From Malania oleifera (lineage: Eukaryota; Streptophyta; Magnoliopsida; Santalales; Ximeniaceae): a stretch of DNA of 64,000 nucleotides. The position numbers were made by a program, and so were the translations under genes. This document shows positions 33,858 through 46,093 of the stretch, one piece after another. The notes under the pieces were generated by a model, which saw only the letters and a list, made by a program, of their open reading frames with translations, made no database searches and had not been told where the DNA came from. How positions within the stretch are numbered: the stretch's first letter is position 1; every line of letters starts with the position of its first letter. The DNA lies in assembly GCF_029873635.1 (NCBI RefSeq), contig NC_080421.1, forward strand, positions 37,304,617 to 37,368,616, written 5' to 3'.

Positions 33858-34206
33858 CTTCATATTGAGCATTCCTCCCCACCGACCTCAGTACCGACTT
33901 CTAAACATTGTTTCCATACTGAGCATACCACCCCATCAGTATCAATAGGAACATCACAACATACTTTCCGTACTGAGCATACCTCCCCATCGGCATCAGT
34001 AGGAACATCACAACATACTTTACATACTGAGCATACTTCCCCATCGGCATCAGCAGGAACATCACAACATAATTTTCATACTGAACATACCTCTCCATCG
34101 GCATCAGTAGGAACATCACACATAATTTCCATACTGAGCATACCTCCCCATCGGCATCAGTAGGAACATCACACATAATTTTCATACTGAGCATACCTAC
34201 CCATCG
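33858..34206. repeat. Tandem array of about 54-bp units in the G1 LTR
   Basis: Five good units and one or two degenerate ones of the form ATACTGAGCATACCTCCCCATCGGCATCAGTAGGAACATCACAACATAATTTTC, period 53-56 bp. The 102-codon open frame on the minus strand here exists only because the repeat length is close to a multiple of three. Confidence 0.9.
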
Positions 34207-35116
34207 CAATTCTACATTATTCTCAAACCTTCTTGAAACTAGTATTAAACCACCCTTTATACCATATAATACGATTTATAAAATAATACAGTAATATAAT
34301 CTCAATTTCACAAATCGGTATAAAACAATCACGCTATGATTCTATATATATTTTATCACATCTATGTATATCTCATCATGTCTGTATATACCTTATTTCA
34401 TCATATTTGTATAAATCGTGTCTGTATAAATCTTGTATCACCGCCTCTGTATAAAACATGTCTGTATATATCTCATACCATTACATCTATATAAAACATA
34501 TCTGTACATTTCAAATCATCATATTTATGTCAAACATATTTGTATTTCTCATATCATCATATTTATATAAATATGTCTGTATAAAACATATCAATATATA
34601 TATCTCAGTATAAATCACATTCCCCAGTATAAAACTATTATTTCATATTGCTGTATAAAAATCATATTTCCTCATTTCGTAATATCACATATCTCAGTGT
34701 AAAACTACTATTTCATATTTCTAATGCCACGCAATTTTTGAATGATAGTTCATAGCATACTAATAGTAGGGAAAATATGCATGTCATAACATTCCAAAAC
34801 CATACACCACATTTCCACTTTCACATACTTTAATTCAACCAATTAATTCTCAAAAATATCTATCATAATTTATTCCCCTTACTTGCTTATTGAGAGGGTG
34901 CCTGCTAAGATCTCCAAACCAATGTCCACGGCATTCGGAGCTCAAATCCCTGAAAACATATTTTCCCAGTTTAATCAACTCAACCCCAGAATTACAATTA
35001 TCTTAATACTCTTAAGCTCACATGCTCCCATTAATCAGTTAAATTCTAAAAAAAAAGCTGGGTATGATCCACTTCCCTTATTTGAATTTAATTTCTAACA
35101 TATTTAAAAACACTAA

Positions 35117-35360
35117 TATGGTCAAATCCCCGTAGTTTAATCTAATTCCAAAATATTTCCAGAAATCCAATTTAATCAAATCCCTACAATTTAACTTGAT
35201 TCCAAAATAGTCTCCAAAAATTCTATTTAATCAAATCCCAGCAGTTTAACTTAATCCTAGGAATATTTCCAAAAATCTAATATAATCCAATCTTGTAGTT
35301 TAATTTAATCTCATGAATATTTCCAAAAATCTAATCTTATCTAATACTACAATTTAATAA
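35117..35360. repeat. Degenerate tandem array, about 57-bp period, in the G1 LTR
   Basis: Four units of AATATTTCCAAAAATCTAATTTAATCAAATCCC.GCAGTTTAACTTAATTCC-like sequence, with decreasing similarity to the right. Confidence 0.7.
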
Positions 35361-35696
35361 TTAAATACTAGAATTTAATCGGTTAAATTTTTTAAAATAA
35401 CAAACATAATTTGTACTCCTCACCTTAGCCTTGGAGTGGTGTTTAGGATCACCAAGTCAAAAATTTGCTCCGATTAACTTGCTCAAAATTGAAGCCTGGA
35501 CCTCGGGGTGGTGTCTGATCGTTGATTTGATCGAAAATTTGGGAGAAATTGAGGAGAGAGAGTGGGAGAGTGTGAAGAGAAAGGGTGGGAGCAATTCGGC
35601 TACGGGTTTCTCTGTTTCCAATTGGAAGTCTTCAGAAAGCTTAAGATATAAGCTTCCATGTATATATATCTATTATTATATATACCATTAACATTA

Positions 35697-35729
<33 letters not shown>

Positions 35730-35931
35730 CTATTATTATATCATATTCATATTACATTTATATACATTACTTTTATCCTTATATATATATATATGTATAT
35801 ATCTTATTATATTATTTATTTATTTAATTTATTTTAATAATATTTAATTAATTAATTAATTTAATAATTAATAATTAATATTTTTTTTATTTTTTTACAC
35901 TTCCATGCATATAATTTTCTGGGGCGTTACA

Positions 35932-36599
35932 TTCTCCCCTCATAAAAATTTCATCCTTGAAATTTGCTAAATTTCACTCCAAATAAAATCCTTCGTTAAC
36001 CCAACAATTTCAAGTTAAACTTGCAAATGACCCTATTAAAGTTGGTAATTAACATGATCCGATGGATTGACCATCTTGCTCTAATACTCCATGCTATAAC
36101 ATCAACACCCAACAACTTCAATTCTCATTTTCGGTTCCCCAAAATCTATCATGGACTTAACCTTTATCTCTCAACAGACTATATGTTTTGGATATTCCTT
36201 TAAAAGCTTCTAGCATAAAATTCCACTAGAAAGCCCCATTTGGAATTATTTGCCAACAAGATTAACATGAATGGATTAACAGAACTTAGTTAAGCAATAG
36301 GAGAGGAAGCTGAAAAATAATCTACAAAGCACGTTTGGGTAAACTTCTTGGCAACGAATCCATTTGTTCTTCATTTCATAGAGAACTGTCATAGTTTAGA
36401 CTCAATGACTTAAACAATCTCCTTGCAAGGAAGCAAATCCAGTCACACTGGGATGATTCTTTTAGTCTCAGCATCAGCAGGTATACATAGTCTGGTATGG
36501 AATCTGAACACTCTATCATCTGAGATATTAAAATCATCTCCCTGTCCACTCTACACTTTATTCCTAATCTATACCAATTATGTATCTTGCATCTAAGTA
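35932..36599 (-). other. Remnant of G1 integrase region, mostly deleted
   Basis: Only short integrase-like traces (about 36450-36520) remain before the internal-region end and polypurine tract at 35932-35965. A complete Ty3 integrase needs about 1.2-1.5 kb, so most of it has been lost. Confidence 0.5.
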
Positions 36600-37601
36600 A
36601 TCTTAGTTCTATCTAGTAAAGTCGACCGAAGCACCGGATTGGTAATAAGTGCTTGGTGATTTCCTTCTACCAACTCCACACCCAGCCTTTATAAATCTAT
36701 CTGGATCAGATATTGAGTCACTATTACTGATACTGAGGAGTTCCCTGATTTTTGGCTCAGAGCATCAACTATCACATTAGCCTTCCCTGGGTGGTAACTG
36801 ATGGTGCAGTCGTAATCTTTAATTAACTCCAGCCACCTCCTCTACCTCATATTTAACTCCTTTTGGGTGAAGAAAAACTTCAAACTTTTATGATTAGTAT
36901 AGATTTCACATTTTTCGCCGTACAAATAGTGTCTCCAAATGTTTAATGCAAAAACCACCGTAGCCAACTCCAAATCATGCGTAGGGTATTTCTTCTCATA
37001 TTCTTTAAGTTTTTGGGAAGCATAAGCTACCACCTACCCTTGTTGCATCAGCACACAACCGAGCCTTTTGTGTGACGTATCACTGCAAATTACAAAATCC
37101 CCTTCACCCAAAGGGATTATTAGAACTGATGCAGTGATAAGTCGCTGCTTCAACTCCTGAAAACTCTGTTCACACTTATCTGTTCATTCAAACTTTATAC
37201 TTTTCCTAGTCAATTTTGTTAAAGGAGCTGACAATTTAAAGAATCCCTCTACAAACCGGCGATAGTATCCTACCAATCCCAAGAAACTCCTGACTTCCTA
37301 CACATTTTTCAGTCTTTCCCAGTCAACTACCGCCTCAATCTTACTTGGATCCACAGAATTTCCACCCCTGGATATCACGTGTCTAAGGAAAGTGACTTGT
37401 TTCAACAAGAACTCACACTTCTTGAACTTGGTATACAACCTCCTTTCTTTCAGCACCTGTAAAACTATCCTCAAATGTTCCTTGTGTTCCTCGGGGCTCT
37501 TTGAATAAACCAAAATGTCATCAATAAAAGCACAACAGATTAATCTAGGTACTGATGGAACACCCTTTTCATTAGCTCTATGAATGCAGTAGGAGCATTT
37601 G
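36600..37601 (-). pseudogene. pol: Ty3-gypsy RT (part) and RNase H of G1
   Basis: From right to left: the RT after the element A insertion, with AFIELMKRVFHQYL-like sequence, the FIDDILVYSKSPEEHKEHL active-site block, and CEFLLKQVTFLRHVIS. RNase H follows, with [42 protein letters not shown], then QRRWLELIKDYDCTISYHPGKANVIVDALS to about 36760. The RT start continues on the far side of element A at 57548. Integrase is essentially absent: between 36600 and the polypurine tract only an RFHTRLCIPADAETKR-like start of the zinc-binding region is seen near 36480. Several stops. Confidence 0.9.
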
Positions 37602-37938
37602 TGTAATATCCCGAACCCGTAAAATAAAATAAAAATGAATAAAAGAAAGAAGAAAAAAGGAAAAAGGATTTTTAAAAGGAAGTCAGCGATGATTCGTCTA
37701 TGAACCAATTGGCTTCGTTGACAAACATCCTTCTTTGGCCCGTTGACGAAGATAAATGTCTTGTCAATGAAGATTTACCGAGAGAGGTTTCAAATATTTA
37801 TGAGACTCATTGACGAACTCACGGCTTCGTCGATCAACGTTATTCTTGGGCTCGTTAACGAATCCACATGTCTCGTCAACGAAACCATGCCTATAAATAG
37901 GGTTGCTTTCATTTTAAGTGAGCATTTCTCTCTCCTCA

Positions 37939-37941
<3 letters not shown>

Positions 37942-37985
<44 letters not shown>
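37942..37985. repeat. (CT)n microsatellite just downstream of the A LTR TATA box
   Basis: About 21 CT units about 50 bp after the TATA box, in the expected 5' leader. The partner LTR has only a short interrupted CT stretch at 53757-53770. Confidence 0.9.
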
Positions 37986-37988
<3 letters not shown>

Positions 37989-38643
37989 CTATGGCTTTTT
38001 CACTCTCTCTCTTCGATTTTGATTCCATTAAAGCCCGGATTGACGATCCAGAACCACCACGAGATTCTTAGGAAGATTCCTTGCAATCTAGGCGGAGCAG
38101 ATTTTCAATTTAGGGTTTTTGGGGCACCATCCCAAAATCAGGGAAAGTGAGATATTTTAGGGTTTATGTGTGTATTTGAAGTATGCTAGCCCCTAGGAAA
38201 GGTAGTAAATGATTTCTATACTGGGTTTGAGTTGATTTTATTGAGAATAATGTAATTTCAGGGTTTGGAATTTTGAACGCCTTGGGTGTGGTTAGAATTT
38301 TAGCAGGCCTTTTAGGAATTAGGTAAGGAGAATTAATTATAGCAGCTTTTACTAAGTTTGAACCGGTTTAATTTGATTATACAAATTTATATACTTAGAT
38401 ATGATTTTCTAAATAGTTAGACATTTCGAAAATAATGATTTTTGATATATACTATATATGGAAAAATTGTATGGCATGAATATAACTTTCAAAATTTGGC
38501 TGGTTGTGAATACTAGCTGTTGTGAATACTGATTGGTGATAAAAACTGATTGCTTGTGCATATTGGCTGATTGTGATTATTGTGTGATGAATACTTTAAT
38601 GTGTGTGAATGAGTTATTTTGTGTGGTTATTCGTGTGTATCAT

Positions 38644-38784
38644 GATATAACATTGGCAAGCTAGAGGAGTTCGTTCTATTGCCTAGGTGTAATCACGATA
38701 TAACATTGGCAAACCTAGAGAGTTCGTTATATTGTCATTATATATTGGGGTAGAACATTGGCAGACCTGAGGAGTTTGTTTTAC
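38644..38784 (+). repeat. Three tandem hairpins with 21-nt ATTGGCA loops (5' LTR A)
   Basis: Stems GATATAAC with GTTCTATT (38644-38651/38673-38680), GATATAAC with GTTATATT (38697-38704/38726-38733) and GTAGAAC with GTTTTAC (38750-38756/38778-38784). The three loops are each 21 nt. Stems are imperfect but most changes keep pairing, counting GU pairs. They correspond one for one to the three hairpins of LTR J. Confidence 0.65.
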
Positions 38785-39099
38785 AAATATACTATAGGTA
38801 GGGGGATTGGATACTAGTGAATAGTGGTGCCTGTGTGGGCCATGTTATATCCCTTGTGGATGATGGCGCCTGTGTGGGCCATGTTAAGTATCCGGTGTGG
38901 ATGTAAGTCCCGTGTGGACAGTATCTCCTATGTGGATGTGTGTGGTTATGAATATATATATGGATCTCAATGAAATGGGTTATAATGGATGTTTGTGAAC
39001 TTAATAATATGAATATTTATGGAAAAATAAATCTCTTTGCACAAGGGCTTGCTGAGAAAGGCAAGTGCCCTAACAATTCCAGTCCGGTACTGGAGCAGA

Positions 39100-39244
39100 G
39101 GGAAGTTACATATATGGACGTATAATATTCCCTATTCTGGAGACTTTTCCTGGTACATAACCCAATGGCTTACTGAGTAAGGTGAGTGCCCTGATCTTGG
39201 TATTAGAGCAGAGGGAAGCTACTTGTATGGGCGGGTAATCTTCT
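39100..39244 (+). repeat. TTGTATGG-loop hairpins (5' LTR A)
   Basis: The first copy GGGAAGTTAC...GTATAATATTCCC (39100-39132) has a diverged loop. The second, GAAGCTAC / GTAATCTTC, encloses the 12-nt loop TTGTATGGGCGG (39223-39234). Confidence 0.55.
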
Positions 39245-39311
39245 CTATTCTCGGGAGCTATCACTATAAATAATTATGTATGTGTAAGTGTAATCTATAT
39301 GTGCTTCCTCT

Positions 39312-40876
39312 GTAACGACCTAAAATTTCATACCATTTTTTTTCAAATAATATATAAAATTTTTCCCAAATAGTATATAAAATGTACTGATAATCATTTT
39401 ACTCAGATACCCCTGAAATCACCTATGCATCGGAAAGCTTAAAGTCATACATCCATAAGTACAATAACAGAATCCAATATTAACCCAAAGCATGCATACA
39501 TAATCATACATCATCCTAGCACCTTCTACCCAACACTCCTAAATACTACTAAAAAAGTACAATCCCCTAATAACACTTACCCTTTAGACATGGTAGTGTA
39601 GACGACCTTTCTAACTGCGAGCTCAATCCGCTTATCTAGGTGGATCACCTAAAAAGTGTTAATTTACTAGAATGAGACAACGCTCAATAAGAAGAAATAT
39701 GCTATTACTAGTGTGTGGCAACTGAGTCAACATAAATAATTTACTGATAAATAACTGAACTAAGATATCATGTAAATACTGTGCAACTTACACCTACATG
39801 GTTTAAAATACAATTGTATTATCTAAGTTTTCTATTTATCCATACTGAATATATCTGTTGTTCTTCTATAAATATGTATGTATATAAATAGTTGAGAAAT
39901 ATCCCTAGAAATCTGTATGTTATGATTTAACCCCTTATGACTGGGTTATGTGGCCCGTAAGCTGGACTTAACTCTGATTGGCCTACCAGGATAAGTCACC
40001 TGAATACTCTACCAATCCTCAGTCCGGCCTTTACTGAAATCTCTCCAAAGGCACGGTACTGGTATCACCTCATTGAACCGGCCTCCTCAACCCAGAATAT
40101 TGGGGAGACTGCAATCTCTCCATAAGAACGGTTGACGAAATTCACACACTATCTGAGTTATATGGTTGCACTCTGATATGAAAATAGCAACGGTACCGTG
40201 CACTGGTGACTAAATCTGTCTGAAATAATTCATCAAGTATCCGATACTATATAATACTAATATATATAATTATCTTGCCGTTTCATCATAATTCCAAAAT
40301 AACCATAACACTATAAATCTGATTTGAAATACTAAATTATCTAACTAAAATAATTGTAATATCTAACTAAATAATCTGTATTTTCTGAGTGTTATAGTTT
40401 TGGAAGTCATAGCATTCTGTAAATACTGTAAAATATATGTTTGTATAATATATGTAAAATATTTGTCTGTACAATATCTGTCTGCAAAATATATCTGTCT
40501 GTATAATATCTGTTTGTAAAATATATCTGTCTATATATACACTGTAATTCATAATTCTGTAAAATCTAGTAAAACATGTTTCTGTGCAAAAACACTGTAA
40601 ATCATGATTTTCTGAAAGACTATATAAATCCTAAACTAATCTAATATTAACGCATGCCACATAATTAAATAAACAAAGATCCCTGTAATAAAATCTATAT
40701 TTTCTGATAATAAAAATAATTTATACCTTGTAAAATTTACCCCAAAACACATATATACTACTGATGAAATTTCTGAAATTCCTAGCATAGCATATTTTCC
40801 TTACCTTGGCTAATTGAACTCATTTACTGATTCTAACTCATGTCCACGACTTTCATAATTCCATTTCCCTGAAAAT

Positions 40877-40925
<49 letters not shown>

Positions 40926-41792
40926 GTGTGTGTGTGTGTGTGTGTATTCCTATCAAATAACTAAATTCCTAGAATAATCTCATACTCACATTTCCCGAAT
41001 TATAAACTATTCATTATCTTACCTGAATTTCTGGGAACACCCACTAAAAACCTAACCTACCTGCCATGTATATACCAACCCTGAATTGTATAAAATCTCA
41101 ATTTCTCAATTTAACTTCATAAATACATTCATATCTAAGCTTATACCTTCAATAAATTAATAATCAATCCAAAAATGCTCAAATAACACCCTTACCTGGT
41201 TTCCTGAACTACGCCTACAGGGATCCCAAAATTATACTCACGACGCTCACCCAAACCCTAAATTCAATAACCCTAATATAATCAAATCAACCCTAAATAA
41301 AATACTATTTTAACATTTCCTAAGCTCATAAATTCCCAATAAACATTTAAACTTCCAAATATAACCAATTTACTTAATTTCCTAAATCTCACTCTCGCTT
41401 TGGAGTGGTGTCTAGGAAACCCAAATTAAAAATTTACTTCAGTCAAAATGATGACGATTGCGATTAGGACCCTGTGATGGTGCTCGATCATCGATTTAGT
41501 GGTAGATTTAAGGAGAAATTGAGAAAATAGGGAAAAGTTAACTTATCCCAGGAATGATATCTACGCTGCTCCGACGACAAATTCGCTCCAGTAGAAATGT
41601 CCGTGGCGGAATTAAGAATCCAACGATACATTTCGTTTCTCGATCAGTTGAATATCCACCAAAAAATTAAGGAAAAAGAGAAAAAAGACGGAAGAGAGAA
41701 TTGGAAACGTAAAAAGGGTGGGAGGTGGCCTCTTTCTGTTTCTTCAGGATACAATTCCTGAAAACTTAATGTCTAAGCTTTAATATATCAAC

Positions 41793-41835
<43 letters not shown>

Positions 41836-42005
41836 CTTTAACTTATATTATATACTAACCTTACATATATAACTTAATATACATATCTTTATTTCAATTT
41901 TTTCCACACTATTCCTTTTATTTGTTTATTTATTAATTAATTTAATAATATTTAATTAATTAATTGATTAATAATAATAATTAATATTTTTTCCCAGTTG
42001 CTACA
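39312..42005 (-). repeat. 3' LTR of gypsy element B
   Basis: Plus-strand ends TGTAACGACCTAAAATTTC and CCCAGTTGCTACA, 2694 bp. To the right the minus strand reads CGAGGACAAAATTTTTTTAAGGAGAGGAGAA, a Ty3 internal end plus polypurine tract, which gives the orientation. The first 360 bases match the partner at 45737-46093 closely. It contains (AT)n(GT)n at 40879-40944, (AT)n at 41796-41831 and CTGTATAATAT-type quasi-repeats at 40430-40560. Confidence 0.88.
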
Positions 42006-42189
42006 TTCTCCTCTCCTTAAAAAAATTTTGTCCTCGAGATTCGCTACTTGATCCTTTTTAATATTTCTAAAATTTATTAAGTCATTATATTCTATACAGT
42101 TCAGTATATATCACCATCTGAATTTATACATGAACTATAATTAAATAAAATCTTCATTATCTTAAACATAAATTCGTACCTGCCCCCCC

Positions 42190-42560
42190 CCCTTGGCAAT
42201 ATCTATCTCGATCGGGATCATCGAGTACGCTTGTGCTGGACCATCTCCACCTCGGGGTGTACTTGCTGGTTTCCCTTGTTCTGGTTTGGTACAGGTGCAA
42301 TAGACAACGAGTCATGACAATTTCTCCCAATGTGCCCTGGTTTACCGCACCTATAGCAATTAGGAGTCCCAATCTGGCATTCACCCCTATGTCTTTTATT
42401 ACCTCTCTGACATAAAGAGTAAGACAGATTATCTAGATAACCATAATAACCCTATAGCATCATAGAGGTATCAAAATCCTCGTCACTAGAAGCCTCGGAG
42501 TCATACTCATCAAAAACCTTACCTGCTAGGATATCCCAAACCAGGATGTGTAATCATTAG
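42190..42560 (-). pseudogene. gag: Misplaced gag fragment with zinc knuckle in element B
   Basis: The minus strand encodes an acidic stretch (VFDEYDSEASSDEDFD, about 42480-42525), then RGECQIGTPNCYRCGKPGHIGRNC with a CX2CX4HX4C zinc knuckle (about 42330-42395). It lies downstream of RT, next to the polypurine tract, where integrase should be. It differs from the element's own gag knuckle (CYQCGGLGHVARDC, about 44410-44450). It must come from another gypsy element or a rearrangement. Confidence 0.7.
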
Positions 42561-42569
42561 CCTGTCAGA

Positions 42570-43542
42570 TCAAATGTATAAAAAACACTTCACACTCTCA
42601 TCATAACTTTTGATTTGTTTGAGTAAAAATTATATGAACTTCCAAACATTCCCTGAAATTCTAATCACCCAATTTATTTTTAATATCAAACTAATGCACA
42701 TGCTTTCACTTTTATATTAGGGTAAGGTATCATTTTCCTACCAAATTGGTTGCTAGATTTTTTTTTTTCTTGCTTCCAATAGTTTTAAGATTCCACTTCT
42801 AGCCTATGTTGGCATGTTGAATATCTAATATAGTTAGAAAATATCCTTAATGAAAAACAGGGATTGCAATTATGGCAAGTCTAAATCCTGGTATACTGAC
42901 TTCAAGTCAACCATTACCTTGCTCTAGTGATTGGACAAATATGTAATAAACACGTACCTTGGTTTCTGGTACATAATACAATACCAAGGAAGTTGTTTAG
43001 TCAGTTATGATCAGTGATCAGACATTGTCTGGCAGCATAAATCTTGTGTAAAATGGACCAGGAAGGAAAGGGTGACATTTATTTTTATCTAGAGAGTTGC
43101 TAATGGTAGAAGGATTAGATTCTAAAGATGGCTTCAAAATCCATAATCAACTGCAAATAACCATATAAGATTTCACATGAAGCTGTATACAAGTTAAATC
43201 CCAATCGAGTCGATGCCTAAGCGGTTAAATTAGTGTCCCATTGCCAAATAAGATTTGCACCGGATAGAGCGAAAAGATAAAGCCATAGATCCTAGCATAT
43301 ATGGTTTTATGATTTTTCTTCTAAGTAAGTTGATAAAGATGATTTTGTTAGGTGTTATTTGATTCATAGGATCCTTTGGGTTACTTGGCAATGCGATGCC
43401 CATGACATCTTATTCTCGTGTTTGTTTTCAGGTTATAGTGATAACATCACTTTCCAGGGTATAAAGAATTCCCACAAAATATAGAAGTCCAATCGTTGCC
43501 CACTTAGTATCTTACATTCTTATGGGCATCTTAATTTTAGGA
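42570..43542. other. Unassigned sequence inside element B
   Basis: About 1 kb with base composition unlike the flanking gypsy coding remnants and no recognisable motif in six frames. It replaces most of pol. It could be captured or filler DNA. Confidence 0.4.
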
Positions 43543-43900
43543 TTAAACTGTCCCCACTATGTTAGCCGACTTATGGAAATATGAAAATATGTAGTCGATG
43601 CAAATTCTCATCGACCCATCCTCCTTCCTCACAAATAATATCGGTGCTCTAGAAATTAGCGTTGTCCCCAAAACTACATCAATAACAAATTCTACCTCAA
43701 GATCAAGAGGTAGTCCTGGCAAACCTTTGGGAAATACATTAGGAAACTCCCTCACTTCTAGGATATCTTCAACCCTTTACTCCCCTTCTAATACTTCCTT
43801 CACATAATCCAAATATCCCTAGCAACCCTCTAGCAACAACCCCCTCGCCTAAATGATGGATAACAACTGTGGTGGGGTGCACACCCATGACCTCACAAAT
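43543..43900 (-). pseudogene. pol: Gypsy PR-RT linker and start of RT in element B
   Basis: Contains REFPNVFPKGLPGLPLDLEVEF-like and VRKEDGSMRICIDY-like sequence. FPxxxPkGLPGLPPxREVEF and KKDGSMRxCIDYR are the usual RT entry motifs of plant gypsy elements. The segment between them is shortened (the usual P-I-S-x-x-x-Y-R-M region is lost), and RT stops after CIDY. Confidence 0.8.
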
Positions 43901-43908
43901 CTATACCC

Positions 43909-44289
43909 CTATCCTCTTGGAGGTCTGAACACTACATCTTTCTGATACCAATCTATACTGGTATAGCTAGCTATCAGCCAGTCCACACCCAATATTATAT
44001 CGAATCCTTGCATGTTTAACACTACAAGATCGGCTGGTAATATTCTTTCTTGAATGCCCACTAGATAGTTTTTAAGTACCCTTCCACATCTCACTACTGA
44101 TCCAGTTGGCGTGGCTACTAACAAATCAGTATCTAACAATTGTGTCTCAACTCCAGTCGTCTTAACATATTCCAATGACACGAACGAATGGGTGGCATCT
44201 GAGTCAAATAAAATAACAGTTTTATATGATAAAGTAATAATCATACATGTCACGATGTCGCCTACAGCCTCAACATCTCCCGATGTCAA
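43909..44289 (-). pseudogene. Gypsy aspartic protease of element B, catalytic loop altered
   Basis: An open frame of 126 codons. The active-site loop reads VILFDSDATHSFVSLEYV where the family has FDSGATHSF; the glycine after Asp-Ser is changed to Asp. MQGFDIILGVDWL is the usual second protease block. The frame follows gag and precedes RT in normal order. The altered loop suggests no protease activity. Confidence 0.88.
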
Positions 44290-44299
44290 TGCATAGACC

Positions 44300-45330
44300 C
44301 TCGCCAGAGTTGTGTTCCTCTGCTGGCCGCCACCCCTGGGTGCCTGGATATTCCCTCCATATAGTATGGAAGCAGAAGCAGTACTATACTATGCATATGA
44401 CAGTCACGTGCTACATGACCCAGTCCACCACATTGGTAGCAGACATTCCTCTTTACTCGGCATTCTCCATGGTGTCTCTTTCCACATGTAGGATGAATTA
44501 GAAATGCCTCCTCGCCCCGAATCTCCTATCTCCCAGTCGCCTACCTCTGGACTCTACCATATCTATTTCCTCTCCAAGGGCCTCGGCTGGACCAGGCCTG
44601 GAATCTTGGAGGAGTGGGCCTTTTCCTCTAACCTGACATTCCCACGTCCCTTTGACTGCTCTCCTCTACCACTATGGCCCTATCAACTAATTCAAAGAAA
44701 CCCTGTACCTTTAGAACCGCCACCTGCCTATGGATGTCATGCCTCAAACTCCTTTCAAACATTCTTGCTTCCTTAACTTCATTTGGCACGATATAGGGAG
44801 CAAAGTGTATAGTTCGATAAACTTTGCTGCATACTACTGCACTGTTAGTTGCCCCTATCTCAAATTCAGAAACTCTTCTATCTTAGCTTCTCGAATAGTG
44901 GAAGGAAAATAACAATCAAAGAACATCTCCTTGAATCGGTTCCATGACATGGCCACTTGTACAAGTCTCTGTTCCTTAAGCAACTTCCTGGCTATCCACC
45001 ATCTCTCAGCTGCACTACGTGGCTTATAAAACCCTCTGTTCATCGGTGCAATAAGCACCCCAATATTTTCTCAATCTCTTGCATCTAGTTTTTAACAACT
45101 GCAGAATCAGCTCCTTTTGAAAATGTCGGAAGATTCATTTTAGCGAACTTCTCTATAGTGCAGCCTTGGTCTGCTACTGATCCTCTCTGCTCCCTAGAGT
45201 TCTGTGCAATCTCAACCATAACCTGCTGAGCCACACTATGCAGAATTGCGTCTGAATCACCACTGCCTGCACCAAAGGCACCTACACCATCATCACCACT
45301 AGCGTGGGCATTGCTACCCTCAGGGTCCAT
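44300..45330 (-). pseudogene. gag: Gypsy gag of element B
   Basis: Opens MDPEGSNAHASGDDGVGAFG at 45330, followed by the core gag block with CTIEKFAKMNLPTFSKGAD, then [31 protein letters not shown] and [11 protein letters not shown] (45058-44855), and a zinc knuckle CYQCGGLGHVARDC (about 44410-44450). Frameshifts and stops break it into several frames. Confidence 0.85.
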
Positions 45331-45720
45331 TCTTCAAAAGGAACCAAACAGTTGTAGGACTCTATCATTATCACCCAACTAATATACTCATCAGACTAAA
45401 ATCCATAATATATTCTTCTATAACTATTCATCATAACATCCTCAACCCCAATTAAAGACTCAATCCTACCACTTAGAAAACAAGAACCGGCGATAGTATC
45501 CATGGTTTTCCTAAAATCGTCACCTTAGGAAAAATACAAAAACAACCATGGAACTCTTGCCTCTAGGCCGTAAGATAGAACCCTAAATTTCCAATCGCAT
45601 CCTCTAACAATAACTGATTCATATCTCACACTGCCCATCTCTTATTCTCCTCACAAATCATTCCTATACTCTAGTATTGTATTCCGCTGTTTACTAGAGT
45701 CTACAGAACCTAACAATTTG

Positions 45721-45734
45721 GGCTTTGATATCAA
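45721..45734 (-). other. Degenerate primer binding site of element B
   Basis: The minus strand reads TTGATATCAAAGCC next to the LTR border, a mutated TGGTATCAGAGCC. Confidence 0.7.
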
Positions 45735-45736
45735 AA

Positions 45737-46093
45737 TGTAACAACCTAAAATTTCATACCATTTTTTTTCAAATAATATATAATTTTTTTCCCAAATAGT
45801 ACATAAAATGTACTGATAATCATTTTACTCTTATACCCCTAAAATCACCTATGCAGCGGAAAGATTAAAGTCATACATCCATAAGTACAATACCATAATA
45901 TAGTATTAACCCAAAGCATACATACATAATCATACATCATCCCAGCACTTTCTACCTAACACTCCTGAATACTACTAAAAAAATACAATTACCTGATAAT
46001 ACTTACCCTTCAGAGAGGGTAGTGTAGATGACCTCTCTAATTGCGAGACCGATCTGCTCGTCTAGGTGGATCACCTGAAAAGTGTTAATTTAC
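45737..46093 (-). repeat. Truncated 5' LTR of element B
   Basis: Matches the first 360 bases of 39312-42005 on the plus strand, then stops at GTTAATTTACT. The remaining 2.3 kb of the LTR is missing, and sequence passes directly into element C. Confidence 0.85.

Larger units (their letters stand above)
33166..35931 (-). repeat. 3' LTR of gypsy element G1
   Basis: Plus-strand borders TGTGATGACTCGG and GGGGCGTTACA, 2766 bp. Directly right, the minus strand reads CAAGGATGAAATTTTTATGAGGGGAGAA, the end of a Ty3 internal region plus polypurine tract. So this is the 3' LTR of a minus-strand element whose pol lies at 36600-37601, 57548-57822 and 62354 onward. It inserted into the pararetrovirus segment. 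It contains two tandem-repeat arrays and long (AT)n tracts (33695-33730, 35705-35731). Its ends resemble LTRs B, D and E. Confidence 0.8.

Noticed and set aside
33858-34206. Regularly spaced repeats that could suggest a CRISPR-like array
   Set aside because: Units are contiguous tandem copies without unique spacers, inside a plant LTR.
33901-34209. 102-codon open frame on the minus strand
   Set aside because: Produced by the 54-bp tandem array; no gene-like sequence outside the repeat.
43200-43270. A tRNA-like stretch (GCCTAAGCGGTTAAATTAGTG...) in element B
   Set aside because: No complete cloverleaf with a TTCGANNC T-arm could be drawn.
44504-44776. 90-codon plus-strand frame
   Set aside because: Antisense to the gypsy gag of element B.
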